From: CBFHSD01 sp965658375
Lineage (GTDB): Bacteria > Bacteroidota > Bacteroidia > Flavobacteriales_G > Salibacteraceae
Direction: 5' to 3'
DNA: 64,000 bases
Assembly (NCBI GenBank): GCA_965658375.1
Contig: CBFHSD010000007.1
Location: 1-64,000, forward strand
The notes beneath the pieces were generated by a model. It worked only from the letters and a program-made list of their open reading frames with translations, had not been told where the DNA came from and made no database searches. The position numbers and the translations under genes are program-made. Positions 1-9,539 of the stretch are shown in pieces (positions within the stretch are counted from its first letter, which is position 1; every line of letters starts with the position of its first letter).

Positions 1-2
1 TT

Positions 3-926
3 AATAAAATTGCCGAAGATCTTCCTGGAACCATTTTAGCCAAAGTGGAATATTTTAATCCGGGAAACTCTGTAAAAGACAGAATGGCGCTGAAAATGAT
101 TGAAGATGCCGAAAAAAGAGGAGATCTAAAACCTGGGGGAACCATTATTGAATGTACCTCTGGAAATACGGGCATGGGCTTGGCGCTTGCTGCCGTTACC
201 AAAGGCTACAAATTGATTTGCACACTTTCTGACAAACAGAGTAAAGAAAAAATGGATGTGCTGAAAGCTTTGGGTGCAGAAGTAAGAGTTTGTCCAACCA
301 ATGTTGCACCAGAACATCCAGAATCTTACTACAGTGTTGCTACCCGCTTAAATGAAGAGATAGAGAATTCTTACTATCCATACCAATACGACAATCCAAG
401 CAATGCCCTTGCACATTATGAAAGCACCGGGCCAGAAATCTGGGAACAAACAGAGGGTAAAATCACCCATTTTGTTGTAGGTGTTGGAACTGGTGGAACA
501 ATATCTGGAGTGGGTAAATACCTGAAAGAAAAGAATCCAAATGTCAAAATTTGGGGAATTGACACCTACGGCTCTTTGTTTAAGAAATACCATGAAACTG
601 GGCAGATTGATGAAAACGAAATCTATAGCTATATCACTGAGGGGATTGGGGAAGACATCATCCCAAAAAATGTAAACTTCTCTGTCATTGACACTTTTGA
701 AAAAGTAACTGATAAAGATGGTGCCTTAGCGACAAGAGAACTGGCTTTGAAAGAAGGACTGTTTCTTGGTTATTCTTGTGGTTCTGCATTTCAAGGTTTA
801 CGCCAGCTTAAAGACCAACTCAAAAAAGATGATGTTGTTGTAATCCTTTTCCATGACCATGGAAGCAGATATGTAGGTAAGGTATATAATGATGATTGGA
901 TGAGGGCTCAAGGCTTTATTGACTAA
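3..926 (+). CDS. PLP-dependent cystathionine beta-synthase / cysteine synthase family protein (5' truncated)
   Basis: This is a fold-type II PLP enzyme that carries out beta-replacement on serine-type substrates, in cysteine or cystathionine synthesis in the cytoplasm. The reading frame is already open at the window edge, so the N terminus is missing; the GTG at 45 is internal to the family alignment and is not the start. Visible motifs are NSVKDR (Schiff-base lysine), TSGNTG (substrate loop), GTGGTISG (PLP phosphate loop) and a C-terminal SCGSAFQG (serine near the pyridine ring). The stretch around VCPTNVAPEHPESYY looks more like the cystathionine beta-synthase branch than CysK. There is no regulatory CBS domain pair after the catalytic core. 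The stop codon abuts the ATG of the next gene, suggesting co-transcription. Family is sure; the exact substrate is not. Confidence 0.88.
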   Translation, partial: NKIAEDLPGTILAKVEYFNPGNSVKDRMALKMIEDAEKRGDLKPGGTIIECTSGNTGMGLALAAVTKGYKLICTLSDKQSKEKMDVLKALGAEVRVCPTNVAPEHPESYYSVATRLNEEIENSYYPYQYDNPSNALAHYESTGPEIWEQTEGKITHFVVGVGTGGTISGVGKYLKEKNPNVKIWGIDTYGSLFKKYHETGQIDENEIYSYITEGIGEDIIPKNVNFSVIDTFEKVTDKDGALATRELALKEGLFLGYSCGSAFQGLRQLKDQLKKDDVVVILFHDHGSRYVGKVYNDDWMRAQGFID

Positions 927-1718
927 ATGACAAAAATTAAAGTAATAGATATGATGCAGCGTTTGGTAGAAGTTCCTCATCTCCCCAAGCGTATCGTTTC
1001 TTTGGTTCCTTCACAAACAGAACTTTTGTATGATTTGGGCTTGGAAGAGTGCGTAGTGGGAGTGACCAACTTTTGCACTCGACCTAAAGAGTGGCGGAAA
1101 TCTAAAACGCTTGTTGGAGGCACAAAAAAGCTCAACATGGAAGTTGTTGCGGCTTTAAAACCAGATTTGATTCTTGGAAACAAAGAAGAAAATGACAAGC
1201 ATCAAATAGAGGCTTTGGCTAAAGTATTTCCTGTTTGGATGAGTGACATTTACACTCTTGAAGATGCCCTTGATATGCTAAACAAAGTAGGCCCTTTGAC
1301 CAATACTCAAAAAGAAGCAACAACCATCTCAAACAGTATTAAAAGTAGTTTTAAAGCGCTGCAGAAAACCTTGAATCTTAGCGTGCTTTACCTCATTTGG
1401 CAAAATCCTTTCATGGCAGCTGGAAAGCAAACCTTTATTCATTCTATGCTCAAAGAGGCAGGGTTCTCCAATGCCATCACCAACACCGATCGTTACCCTG
1501 AATTGAGTAGCCAAGAAATCAATCAAATCAATCCAGATCTGATTTTTCTGTCTTCAGAGCCTTTTCCGTTTAGGGAGAAAAACAGAAAGCAGCTTCAAGA
1601 ATTGTTTCCTAAGTCCAAGGTTCTTTTGGCAGATGGTGAGGCTTTTAGTTGGTATGGTTCGCGCCTTCTACATACGCCTTCTTACATTAAAGAATTCACA
1701 TTGCAGTTGAGTTCTTGA
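927..1718 (+). CDS. BtuF-like periplasmic-binding-fold protein without signal peptide
   Basis: The 263-residue protein matches the helical-backbone metal/cobalamin-receptor class (PF01497, BtuF/FhuD type). The N-terminal half begins with the family hallmark RIVSLVPSQTELLYDLG, followed by a GGTKKLN segment and KPDLIL. The C-terminal lobe contains WYGSRLLHTP. Classical members deliver cobalamin or iron chelates to an ABC importer from the periplasm, but this protein starts with a hydrophilic stretch and shows no Sec signal or lipobox, so it is predicted to stay in the cytoplasm. Its ATG follows the upstream TAA directly. No permease or ATPase partner is adjacent. A ligand cannot be named from sequence. 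Confidence 0.75.
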   Translation: MTKIKVIDMMQRLVEVPHLPKRIVSLVPSQTELLYDLGLEECVVGVTNFCTRPKEWRKSKTLVGGTKKLNMEVVAALKPDLILGNKEENDKHQIEALAKVFPVWMSDIYTLEDALDMLNKVGPLTNTQKEATTISNSIKSSFKALQKTLNLSVLYLIWQNPFMAAGKQTFIHSMLKEAGFSNAITNTDRYPELSSQEINQINPDLIFLSSEPFPFREKNRKQLQELFPKSKVLLADGEAFSWYGSRLLHTPSYIKEFTLQLSS

Positions 1719-1748
1719 GCAATTCTTACACTTCATTCTTGGAATTGC
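1719..1748 (+). terminator. Weak hairpin after the BtuF-like gene
   Basis: Seven-base arms GCAATTC (1719-1725) and GAATTGC (1742-1748) flank a 16-base loop directly behind the stop codon. There is no following T-run, so termination activity is doubtful. Confidence 0.25.
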
Positions 1749-1807
1749 ACTAAACTTGTACAAACGCACGTTTCACTCAAAATGTTGACCTTCGAACACG
1801 GCATTGA

Positions 1808-4132
1808 ATGTACTTTATGAAACCCTCCCTGTTACTTTTATTTCTATTCCTTATTGGATCTCACTTTCAGGTTCACGCCCAAAAAGTAGGCGTAGTATTG
1901 AGTGGTGGCGGGGCTGACGCTTTGGCCCATGTTGGTGTGCTAAAGGCATTAGAAGAAAATAACATTCCTATAGATTACATTACCGGCACTTCTGTTGGAG
2001 CCCTCGTTGGGTCTTTATATGCGGCAGGGTATTCTCCTGCAGAAATAGAAGCTTTGGTAAGTTCGCAAGACTTCGTGAATTTTTCAAAGGGGATTGACGA
2101 TGGCAGACACAGGTATCTTTTTAGCTCACCATACAAAGAAGCTTCCATTTTTGGTATTGATGTTTCAGGTGATAGCACCTTGAATACCAGTTTACCCACT
2201 AACATGATTAACTCGACCCAGTTAGACTTTAACCTACTTAAGATTCTAGGCCCAGCTAGCCGAACAGCTCATTTCAATTTCGATTCATTGTTTGTTCCTT
2301 TTAGATGCGTAGCCACGGACATTTTCAAAAATGAAGCTGTAGTTTTTTCTAGCGGGAACCTTCATACCGCGGTGCGAGCTTCTTTGACCTATCCGTTTTA
2401 TATTCATCCTATTGAAGTAAATGGAGTGTTATTGTTTGATGGCGGATTGCTGAATAATCTCCCCGTTGATTTAATGCAACAGAATTTTGCTCCAGACATC
2501 ATTATTGCCAGCAACGTTGGGGAACCAGCTATACCACCAAAAGCCGATGATTTGTATTCTCAATTGAAAAACCTCATTCAGCTAAAATCAGATTACTCGC
2601 TGCAAGGAAATGAGGGTATTTTGATAGAACCAAATCCAAATGTGGGTTTATTTGGTTTTGAAAAAGCGACAGATGCCATTCAAAACGGTTACAGAACCTT
2701 AATAGATTCGCTGGGCAGTATTCAAGCCTTGATCCAAGACCAAACGCAGGTCAATGAAGTAAAAGGTAAGCGTGCTGATTACAGAGCAAATTCGCAGCCC
2801 TTGATTTTCTCTTCAGTTGAAACAGAAAAACTAAGTCAGCAACAATCGAAGTTTGTAAAGAAACGTCTAGAGCCTTCGAAATCTGTAGATTGCTCCATCT
2901 CGGTTGATGAGATAGAATCTAAATACTATCAACTAACAGACTCTAAAGGCTTCTCCAATGTATTTCCAACTATTGGGCTAAACGGAGATTCAAACCTGAG
3001 CTTTATCTATTCAGGAGAACGCAAAAGGAATTTAGAGGTAGAGTTTGGCGGCAATGTTTCTTCAAGACCGGTAAGCACTGGATTTGTAGGAGTTACCTAT
3101 TCATCTCTCAGAAAAACCTTACAAGAATATCATCTCAACACCTACTTTGGTAAGCTTTACACAGGTGCCCGAATTGAGGCTGTTTATGAATTATCAAGTA
3201 AAAGGCCCATCGCCATTCAACCTCATTTTACCTTACACCAATGGGATTATTTTGAAAGCCGTTTCGAAGATTTTCTAGTAGCAGAAAGACCCTCTTACCT
3301 TATTCAACGAGAACAGTATGGTGGAGTTGACATTCGGATGGCTCAAAAGCTTTCAGGAGTTTTTCACTTGAAGGCAGAAGGTTTTCAAACGGTAGACGAC
3401 TATTATCAAAGCAATTCATTTACCGCAGGAGACACCGCTGACAGAACACGATTAGAGGGAGCCAACTTGAGCTTTGAATGGCAGTCAAGCACACTCAACA
3501 AAAAGCAGTATGCCACCAAAGGAACCGAATACACCTTTCGTATTCGTAAAGTATGGTCGCAAGAATCTTACTTCCCAGGATCTACCAGTAACGATGTGGA
3601 AGATGTAGAAGGAAACACAAAGCAATGGATACAAACCTATTTGCGCTATCAAAAATATTTTATACGCGAAAGCTTCGTAAAGTTCGGATTGAATTTCGAA
3701 GGGTTCTACTCTACCCAAGGAGCCTTTCAGAATAACTCTGCCACCATTGCCCGCGCCTTTGCCTATTCTCCTATTCCAGAGAGTAAAACACTCTTCTTAG
3801 AGTCTTTTAGAGCCAACAAGTTTTTATCTTCTGGACTACAGCTCTTATTCGATGCGTCTCCTAGATTCAATATACGCTTAGAAGGTTATATTTTTCAACC
3901 TATTGAAGAGATCATCGCCACCCCTACTAATGAAGTCACTTTCGGAGAACCTTTTGAAAAACGCTATTTCTTGAACTCAGGTTCGGTGGTGTATCACAGT
4001 CCTTTAGGTCCAGTTAGTTTGAGTGTAAATTACTATTACAATCAGCCAGAAATATCTCCAGAAAGAAACGAACCAATATCGGTATTCTTCAATTTCGGTT
4101 ACATCATCAACAATCCTAAAGCACTCGATTAA
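1808..4132 (+). CDS. Patatin-like phospholipase with C-terminal outer-membrane beta-barrel (PlpD-like)
   Basis: The protein has 774 residues. A Sec signal peptide occupies roughly residues 1-25 (hydrophobic LLLLFLFLIG, then HAQ); translation could also start at the second ATG, 1817. Residues 27-230 form a patatin domain with the nucleophile elbow GTSVG (Ser62) and the DGG motif with Asp211, the Ser-Asp dyad. A linker and a POTRA-like segment follow, and the last 350 residues are rich in alternating aromatic strands, as in Omp85/BamA-type barrels. The expected role is a surface-tethered or secreted lipid acyl hydrolase (type Vd-like). Oddly, the oxyanion-hole loop reads GGGADALAH where relatives usually carry a basic residue after GGGA. 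It converges on the DUF3467 gene with only 3 bases between them. Confidence 0.85.
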   Translation: MYFMKPSLLLLFLFLIGSHFQVHAQKVGVVLSGGGADALAHVGVLKALEENNIPIDYITGTSVGALVGSLYAAGYSPAEIEALVSSQDFVNFSKGIDDGRHRYLFSSPYKEASIFGIDVSGDSTLNTSLPTNMINSTQLDFNLLKILGPASRTAHFNFDSLFVPFRCVATDIFKNEAVVFSSGNLHTAVRASLTYPFYIHPIEVNGVLLFDGGLLNNLPVDLMQQNFAPDIIIASNVGEPAIPPKADDLYSQLKNLIQLKSDYSLQGNEGILIEPNPNVGLFGFEKATDAIQNGYRTLIDSLGSIQALIQDQTQVNEVKGKRADYRANSQPLIFSSVETEKLSQQQSKFVKKRLEPSKSVDCSISVDEIESKYYQLTDSKGFSNVFPTIGLNGDSNLSFIYSGERKRNLEVEFGGNVSSRPVSTGFVGVTYSSLRKTLQEYHLNTYFGKLYTGARIEAVYELSSKRPIAIQPHFTLHQWDYFESRFEDFLVAERPSYLIQREQYGGVDIRMAQKLSGVFHLKAEGFQTVDDYYQSNSFTAGDTADRTRLEGANLSFEWQSSTLNKKQYATKGTEYTFRIRKVWSQESYFPGSTSNDVEDVEGNTKQWIQTYLRYQKYFIRESFVKFGLNFEGFYSTQGAFQNNSATIARAFAYSPIPESKTLFLESFRANKFLSSGLQLLFDASPRFNIRLEGYIFQPIEEIIATPTNEVTFGEPFEKRYFLNSGSVVYHSPLGPVSLSVNYYYNQPEISPERNEPISVFFNFGYIINNPKALD

Positions 4133-4135
4133 GCC

Positions 4136-4453
4136 TTATGCTTGTGTAGCAGGACCACCAAAATTCATAGGAATTGGTGTGTTTTGCTCCAAGTCTTTGA
4201 TTGGGCCGTGTTGCTGTTCGTATTTCTGAACATTGTCTGCCAATGCCTTCATCAAACGCTTCGCATGCTGAGGTGCAAGAATGACTCTAGAACGCACTTT
4301 TGCTTTTGGCGCACCGGGCATAATTTGAACAAAATCTGTAACAAACTCTGTTGGCGAATGTGTGATGATTGCCAGGTTGGAATAGATTCCTTCTGCCACT
4401 TCTTCGCTCAACTCAATATTCAATTGTCCTTCTTTCGGTTTATTGTCTTCCAT
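4136..4453 (-). CDS. DUF3467 domain-containing protein
   Basis: This short cytoplasmic protein of 105 residues matches the DUF3467 family (PF11950). The hallmarks are a strand with YSNLAIITHSPTEFVTDF near residues 24-41, then IMPGAPKAKVRSRVILAPQHAKRL. It has no signal peptide or membrane segment, and its biochemical function is unknown. It is the last of three genes on the minus strand and starts 14 bases after the stop of the barrel protein, so it is probably transcribed with it. Confidence 0.85.
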   Translation of the reverse strand: MEDNKPKEGQLNIELSEEVAEGIYSNLAIITHSPTEFVTDFVQIMPGAPKAKVRSRVILAPQHAKRLMKALADNVQKYEQQHGPIKDLEQNTPIPMNFGGPATQA

Positions 4454-4467
4454 GGTATTCTTAGTTT

Positions 4468-6219
4468 TTAGTCGCCAAGGAACGAATAGCTAAAGCCAGC
4501 CATTACATTAAATCCTTGTACTTCGTAATCTTTAAACATCTGGTAACGCTGGTTTGCAATGTTATTCAACTGTACAAAAGCAGCAATTTTTCTATTGTAT
4601 CGGTATTCAATGCCCAAGATTGCATCTATGTAGCTTGGTAGTTTGGTTCCATAAACACCAAAGGCTAACTCCTCACCTTCATTGGCATTGAATTCTTTCA
4701 CATAACGATCTGATACAAAGAACAAGTCTGTGGTCAATACCAATTTATCTTGTAAGTCATACCTAAACGTTAAGGTAGAAGTAAAGTTGGGAAGATTCCA
4801 TGCTTTTATCTCGTTTGATGGGTCATAACTGCGGTACTCATTTCTCCAAGTTAGGTTCCATTTTTCCATTTTATGGTAAGCCATCTCAACCAACACATGG
4901 CGGATGTTCATGGTATCATATACCACATCAAATTGATTGCTTGTATTGATCTCTACGGGTAGGCTTAAAGGATCAAACAAAGGGCTATTTACAAATAAGT
5001 GGTAGTTGGCATACTGCTGTCTTCCAGCTTTAATATTAAAGGAAATGGTAGAACTGTATGTTCCTCTCACCCCCACATAGGCATCGTAGCGATTGTTTTG
5101 ATTATTGATTTCTACGTTCTGCGAAATCCAAGGGTTCTCCGTTCTTAACGAGTTGTAATTGACTCTTTCCAATCCACCAGTTACCCCTACATAGGGAATA
5201 ACGATATTACCAATCACGTTGTATTTGAACTCTGCTTTAGGGTAGAACCGGAAAGTGGTTTCGCTTTCATTCTCTAGCCACATGCCTAAGCCTGCATCTA
5301 GTTTGAACTTCTCGCCTTCTGCAATAACATGGGGCTCTAAGCGCACCAAAATGTTTTGCTTGTACATACCATCTGGTACCGCTGGCTGAAAAGAAGTACC
5401 TGCAAAATTTGATGTTGGTGAATTGACATCTACATCAAAAAATAAGAGCCCCTGTTGGTCTCCAAAATATTGGTCCCATTGGGTAGATAAAAGCACCCTA
5501 GATTCTGTAAAATCATCCGCATTCCAAAGGCGTTTGAAGTTGAGTTTGATATGGTAATTGACTTGTGAACTATCTGCAAAGAAGGAGCGGTATTCTGCCT
5601 TTGCACCAAAAGTTTGAAAGGTTTGTTGCAAACTGTCTTGGTTCATAAGCTCTCTGTACAAAGGAGCGCTCAAAGAATCAATACCATAGTAGTACACTTG
5701 GTCTCTTGAATAATTGAGGTCTGCAATACCAAAGTGAGATTTCCAAATCTTCTTGTAATACGCATTGGCATTTTGACTGCTAAATCTGTTGGTGTACTCC
5801 TGTACATTATCTCCAGCAGAAGCTCTATGGTGAAAACCACCGCCCCACCAGGTATCTTTAGAGCGTGTGTTATTGATGTAAAGATCTGCCAAGGTGCTGG
5901 AATAATTCCCTGCTCCTAGCCTCACGTAACTTTTGTAGAGTCTTCTCAAGCCCTCACTCTTTATTTTGGCTGCCTTGATCGTATCTGCAGTGAACTCATT
6001 CTCTACAAATACGGGATCTACATCGTATTGAAAATCAATTTTTGGGCTCTCTACTTGCTTTATCTCAGGCTCTTTAGAGAGTTTTCTCGCATCGGAGATG
6101 GTGGGTTCAAATTCTGAAATAATGATTACTTCAGTCTTTAACGTATCCTTTTTTTGTGCCTGCAAAACTGAGGCTTGACAAAGGAGAAGGCCCGATATAA
6201 GTACTATTGCTCTTTTCAT
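4468..6219 (-). CDS. Outer-membrane beta-barrel protein, TonB-receptor-like
   Basis: The 583-residue protein has an N-terminal signal peptide (MKRAIVLISGLLLCQASVLQAQ, residues 1-22) and an unusual early segment (VIIISEFEPTISDARKL) common to a Bacteroidota family usually labelled TonB-dependent receptor. Most of the remainder is a run of amphipathic aromatic strands, ending in a strand terminating FSYSFLGD, as expected for a barrel inserted by BAM. No complete plug domain or TonB box is evident, so substrate import is not supported. The start codon overlaps the stop of the upstream TPR gene by four bases (ATGA), indicating translational coupling; the two products may form one envelope complex. 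Confidence 0.75.
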   Translation of the reverse strand: MKRAIVLISGLLLCQASVLQAQKKDTLKTEVIIISEFEPTISDARKLSKEPEIKQVESPKIDFQYDVDPVFVENEFTADTIKAAKIKSEGLRRLYKSYVRLGAGNYSSTLADLYINNTRSKDTWWGGGFHHRASAGDNVQEYTNRFSSQNANAYYKKIWKSHFGIADLNYSRDQVYYYGIDSLSAPLYRELMNQDSLQQTFQTFGAKAEYRSFFADSSQVNYHIKLNFKRLWNADDFTESRVLLSTQWDQYFGDQQGLLFFDVDVNSPTSNFAGTSFQPAVPDGMYKQNILVRLEPHVIAEGEKFKLDAGLGMWLENESETTFRFYPKAEFKYNVIGNIVIPYVGVTGGLERVNYNSLRTENPWISQNVEINNQNNRYDAYVGVRGTYSSTISFNIKAGRQQYANYHLFVNSPLFDPLSLPVEINTSNQFDVVYDTMNIRHVLVEMAYHKMEKWNLTWRNEYRSYDPSNEIKAWNLPNFTSTLTFRYDLQDKLVLTTDLFFVSDRYVKEFNANEGEELAFGVYGTKLPSYIDAILGIEYRYNRKIAAFVQLNNIANQRYQMFKDYEVQGFNVMAGFSYSFLGD

Positions 6220-9200
6220 TCTTGTTCCTCCTCTATTTCAATTTCTTCTTCCATCAAGGATTCTAGAAACTCCATGTCCATTTCAAAAACGCCCTCTTCC
6301 TTTTCAAAAAGGTCTATTTCGGGTTCTTCCACTTCTTCACTTTCTTTCTGGGCCTCTTCTGCCTCTATTTCTTCAATCAAGGTTTTACAAGCATCCACAA
6401 TTTCCGGATCGCCCGTAAAGTTTTTCACAACCCCATCGGCAGTGGCTTTGGCTTGGAAATTATCTCCCATATCTCTATACACATTGGCTAAAAGCAACAT
6501 GCCCTTAGCCAACCAATAATCATAAGTAGGTTTATGGTTCACCAGATCAAATACCAATTCTTCGGCTTGTGCATAGCGTTCTTGTTTGAAAGCAATTTCT
6601 GCCTTGCAGTATTTGGCTTCTGCAGCATACACGTTATTGGTATAATTCACGATGCTATCAAACTGAACAAAAGCACTATCAAAGGCGCCAAGAATATTGG
6701 TAGAATGTGCTTTGATCATCATGGCTTCTAGTATAAGTGCTGTTTCTACCTTGTTCATCTCCAACACCATATCGGCATATTTAATGGCTTCTTGATAGCC
6801 TTCTAACTCATAGTAGCAACGCATTTGCCCTTTGTAGGCCACCTCTTTATTGCTGGGGTACTCTGCAATGGTTTCTAATTGTTGGTAGTTCAAGAGCGCC
6901 TCATCATACAGCTTGTTGCTCATGTTAATGGTGCTGGCGTGAACCGCTGCAAACTCAGAGAATTTGTTCAATGGCTGTGCGAGAATGAAATTGAAATCTC
7001 CCAAAGCTTCATCAAACTGCTCTGCTTTATACAAGCAATCGCCTCTGTAGTAATGTGCGTCCAATGCAAAAATCGGATAGTCGAAACGATCGATATATTT
7101 GGTAAAACTATTGATCGCTTTCCCGCACTGGTTGGTCTGAATTTGAATCTCGGCAGCTTCGTAGGTCAATGAATCTAAGGCTGCATCTGAAATTTGCATA
7201 AAGCCCAACTCAGCAATAAATTCTTCATAGTCGCTGATCTCACCTGTTTCTTTATAAATACTTTCAATAATGCGAATGGCTTCTTTAGATTGTTGGTAGG
7301 TTGGGTATTCTTTCACCACCTCTTTTAATTCGACCAACGCCAAATCGTTTTCGCCCTCATTGTAATAGATGGATCCCACACCAATGCGCGATTTTCTGTT
7401 GAATGAGCTATAGGGATAATTGTCTATTACTTGGTTGAACTTGGCCAAAGCCTTATCTATATCGCCTTTGCCTTGGTAGCTTTTACCTAGGTGGTAGTAC
7501 GCTGCATCTTTATAGTTAGACGATGGATAATTGACGGTGAGCTTTTCTAGCAGTTCTATATGCTTATCGCCATCTTTTAAGACCATAGTAGCCAAAGCAT
7601 ATTGGTACAAGGCATAGTCAGGATCTCTCAAACCCAATGCAACGGCCTTCTCGTAATATTCTAGACTCAAGATGTACTCTTTTTGAATAAAGTAGCAATC
7701 TCCCGTTCTGATGTACGCATCTGCTTTTCTTTCTGCGTCTTCATTTGAGGTATAACTCACAAACTTCCTGAACCATGAAGCGGCTTGATCGTACTCTTTT
7801 TGATCGAAATAGGCGTATGCTAAACCGTAGTGCGCCAAGACAAACTCTTTCAATAAAATGGCTCGTGGACTTAAGATGAATTCTGTATACAAGTCTACAG
7901 CATTGTTATAATCACCATTTCTGTAATGCGCTTCTGCCATCCAGTATTGGGCCTGTGTGCTCAGCTCCTTATTGTAGTCTTGCTCTTGCGCTTTGCTTAA
8001 GGTTTCAATGGCTGCGTTGAACTGCTGATTTTGAAACTGGTCTATCCCCGAGTTGTACAGCAATTGCTGATACACGCCTTGTAAACGACTTTCAATCAAC
8101 TCAAGCTTTTCTATAGACTGAATAGCTGCCTGGTAATTGTTGATGGATAGGTAAATGTTAATGAGGAAATTATAGGCCTCTTCCTTTCGGTAAGAATCTG
8201 GGTACTTCTCAAGGTATTTCACAAAAGCATCTACCGCATAGTTATACGGATCGTAAGCCAATTCAAGCGCCAATTTAGCGTAGTTGAACATGGCATCTTC
8301 AGAGATTTTTTGATCAAAATCTAGCGTGTAGGCTTTTTCGTAAGCTGTTCTCGCCTCTCTTTTGCTGCCTTGTTTAAGGTAAGCACTGGCTAGCGTGTAT
8401 GCTGCAGATTGCGCCAAAGCATCATCTTTAAACATAACTTTCTCAAACCACTTCACCGCATTGTCATAATCTACCACTCTAAAGTAGGCGTAACCCAATT
8501 GGTAAAAATCTTCTCTCTTTTTCTCAGCCCCTTGGCTCTGGTACAATTCTAAATAAGGCAAAGCTTGCGCCCACTCCTCTAAATGGTAGTGTGATTCTCC
8601 CACCAATCTAGAAATCTCAACTACCCTTTTGGTTCCTTCTGCTTCTAGCATAGGAACCGCGTAATCTATGAGTTCTTGGTGTTTCTCTTGGTTATAGTAA
8701 ATGTGTGTAATGTAATAAGGAACAACCACCTTAAACTTGGGGTGGCTGCTCAGTTTAATGAGTGTTTTTAACGCGGTTTCGTAATTGCCCTGTTGATAAG
8801 CAATGTGGCCGTAATAGTAGTTTGCTGGAGCGTAAAAGCTCGATTCAATGTCAATCAATTTAAAGAAGTAGCTCTTCGCTTCATCCAATTCATTCTCTTG
8901 GTAATGGGCGTAACCCTTTCTAAATTGCATTTCGAAACGCTCTTCTTTGGTGAGGTCTCTTTCATCTAAGAAGTTGTACCAATAAATTACTTTCTCCCAT
9001 TTCTTCTTGCGGTAGTTATAATGTGCCAATTGGAAATAGGCATTTTTTACTCGTGGGCTCTCTGGATACAAGCGAATAAACTCAGATAACTGGTACTCGG
9101 CATCTCTATTAAAGAGCTGCAGCGCACACATTCCCTTGTAGTAAACCGAATTGACATACACTTCAGAGTTATGGTCTTCAATATCAAGCATGGCCTGATC

Positions 9201-9356
9201 AAAAGCATGCATTGCAGCACTGTACTTTTCTTTATCAAAGAGCTCCATTCCCTCTAGGTAAGAGGATATTTCGGTTGTGAGAAGCGTTGTTTTCTGCCCC
9301 AGTGAGCTGAACAAAAAGCCTAGAAAACAAAGCGTTATTAGAAATCTCTTGTGCAC
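6216..9356 (-). CDS. Very large exported tetratricopeptide-repeat protein
   Basis: This 1046-residue protein begins at a GTG codon; an in-frame stop lies three codons upstream and the signal peptide (KRFLITLCFLGFLFSSLGQ) starts at residue 3, so this start is well supported. Almost the whole mature chain consists of TPR-like helical hairpins of about 34-36 residues, with recurring A-x-Y-x-x-G and NA(A/V)..F motifs, from about residue 30 to 1000. The C terminus is strongly acidic (Glu-rich, last 40 residues). Such proteins serve as periplasmic scaffolds. It is translationally coupled to the barrel protein downstream, suggesting a shared role in the cell envelope. No enzymatic domain is visible and the exact function is unknown. 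Confidence 0.82.
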   Translation of the reverse strand: MHKRFLITLCFLGFLFSSLGQKTTLLTTEISSYLEGMELFDKEKYSAAMHAFDQAMLDIEDHNSEVYVNSVYYKGMCALQLFNRDAEYQLSEFIRLYPESPRVKNAYFQLAHYNYRKKKWEKVIYWYNFLDERDLTKEERFEMQFRKGYAHYQENELDEAKSYFFKLIDIESSFYAPANYYYGHIAYQQGNYETALKTLIKLSSHPKFKVVVPYYITHIYYNQEKHQELIDYAVPMLEAEGTKRVVEISRLVGESHYHLEEWAQALPYLELYQSQGAEKKREDFYQLGYAYFRVVDYDNAVKWFEKVMFKDDALAQSAAYTLASAYLKQGSKREARTAYEKAYTLDFDQKISEDAMFNYAKLALELAYDPYNYAVDAFVKYLEKYPDSYRKEEAYNFLINIYLSINNYQAAIQSIEKLELIESRLQGVYQQLLYNSGIDQFQNQQFNAAIETLSKAQEQDYNKELSTQAQYWMAEAHYRNGDYNNAVDLYTEFILSPRAILLKEFVLAHYGLAYAYFDQKEYDQAASWFRKFVSYTSNEDAERKADAYIRTGDCYFIQKEYILSLEYYEKAVALGLRDPDYALYQYALATMVLKDGDKHIELLEKLTVNYPSSNYKDAAYYHLGKSYQGKGDIDKALAKFNQVIDNYPYSSFNRKSRIGVGSIYYNEGENDLALVELKEVVKEYPTYQQSKEAIRIIESIYKETGEISDYEEFIAELGFMQISDAALDSLTYEAAEIQIQTNQCGKAINSFTKYIDRFDYPIFALDAHYYRGDCLYKAEQFDEALGDFNFILAQPLNKFSEFAAVHASTINMSNKLYDEALLNYQQLETIAEYPSNKEVAYKGQMRCYYELEGYQEAIKYADMVLEMNKVETALILEAMMIKAHSTNILGAFDSAFVQFDSIVNYTNNVYAAEAKYCKAEIAFKQERYAQAEELVFDLVNHKPTYDYWLAKGMLLLANVYRDMGDNFQAKATADGVVKNFTGDPEIVDACKTLIEEIEAEEAQKESEEVEEPEIDLFEKEEGVFEMDMEFLESLMEEEIEIEEEQE

Positions 9357-9539
9357 GCGCCTTCAGATTTTATGGTATAGAAACGTTTTTTCAAAGTAAA
9401 TAGCCCTCATGGGTGAAATACTTCTGTGTTTCACTTAGTTTTCAACGCTTTGGTGTTAACCTAAAATCAATAACAGTGCGAATTGAAAAGAAGATCGCTC
9501 GGTTTTTTTCATTTTTTTTGTACGAACAATATCTAAGGT

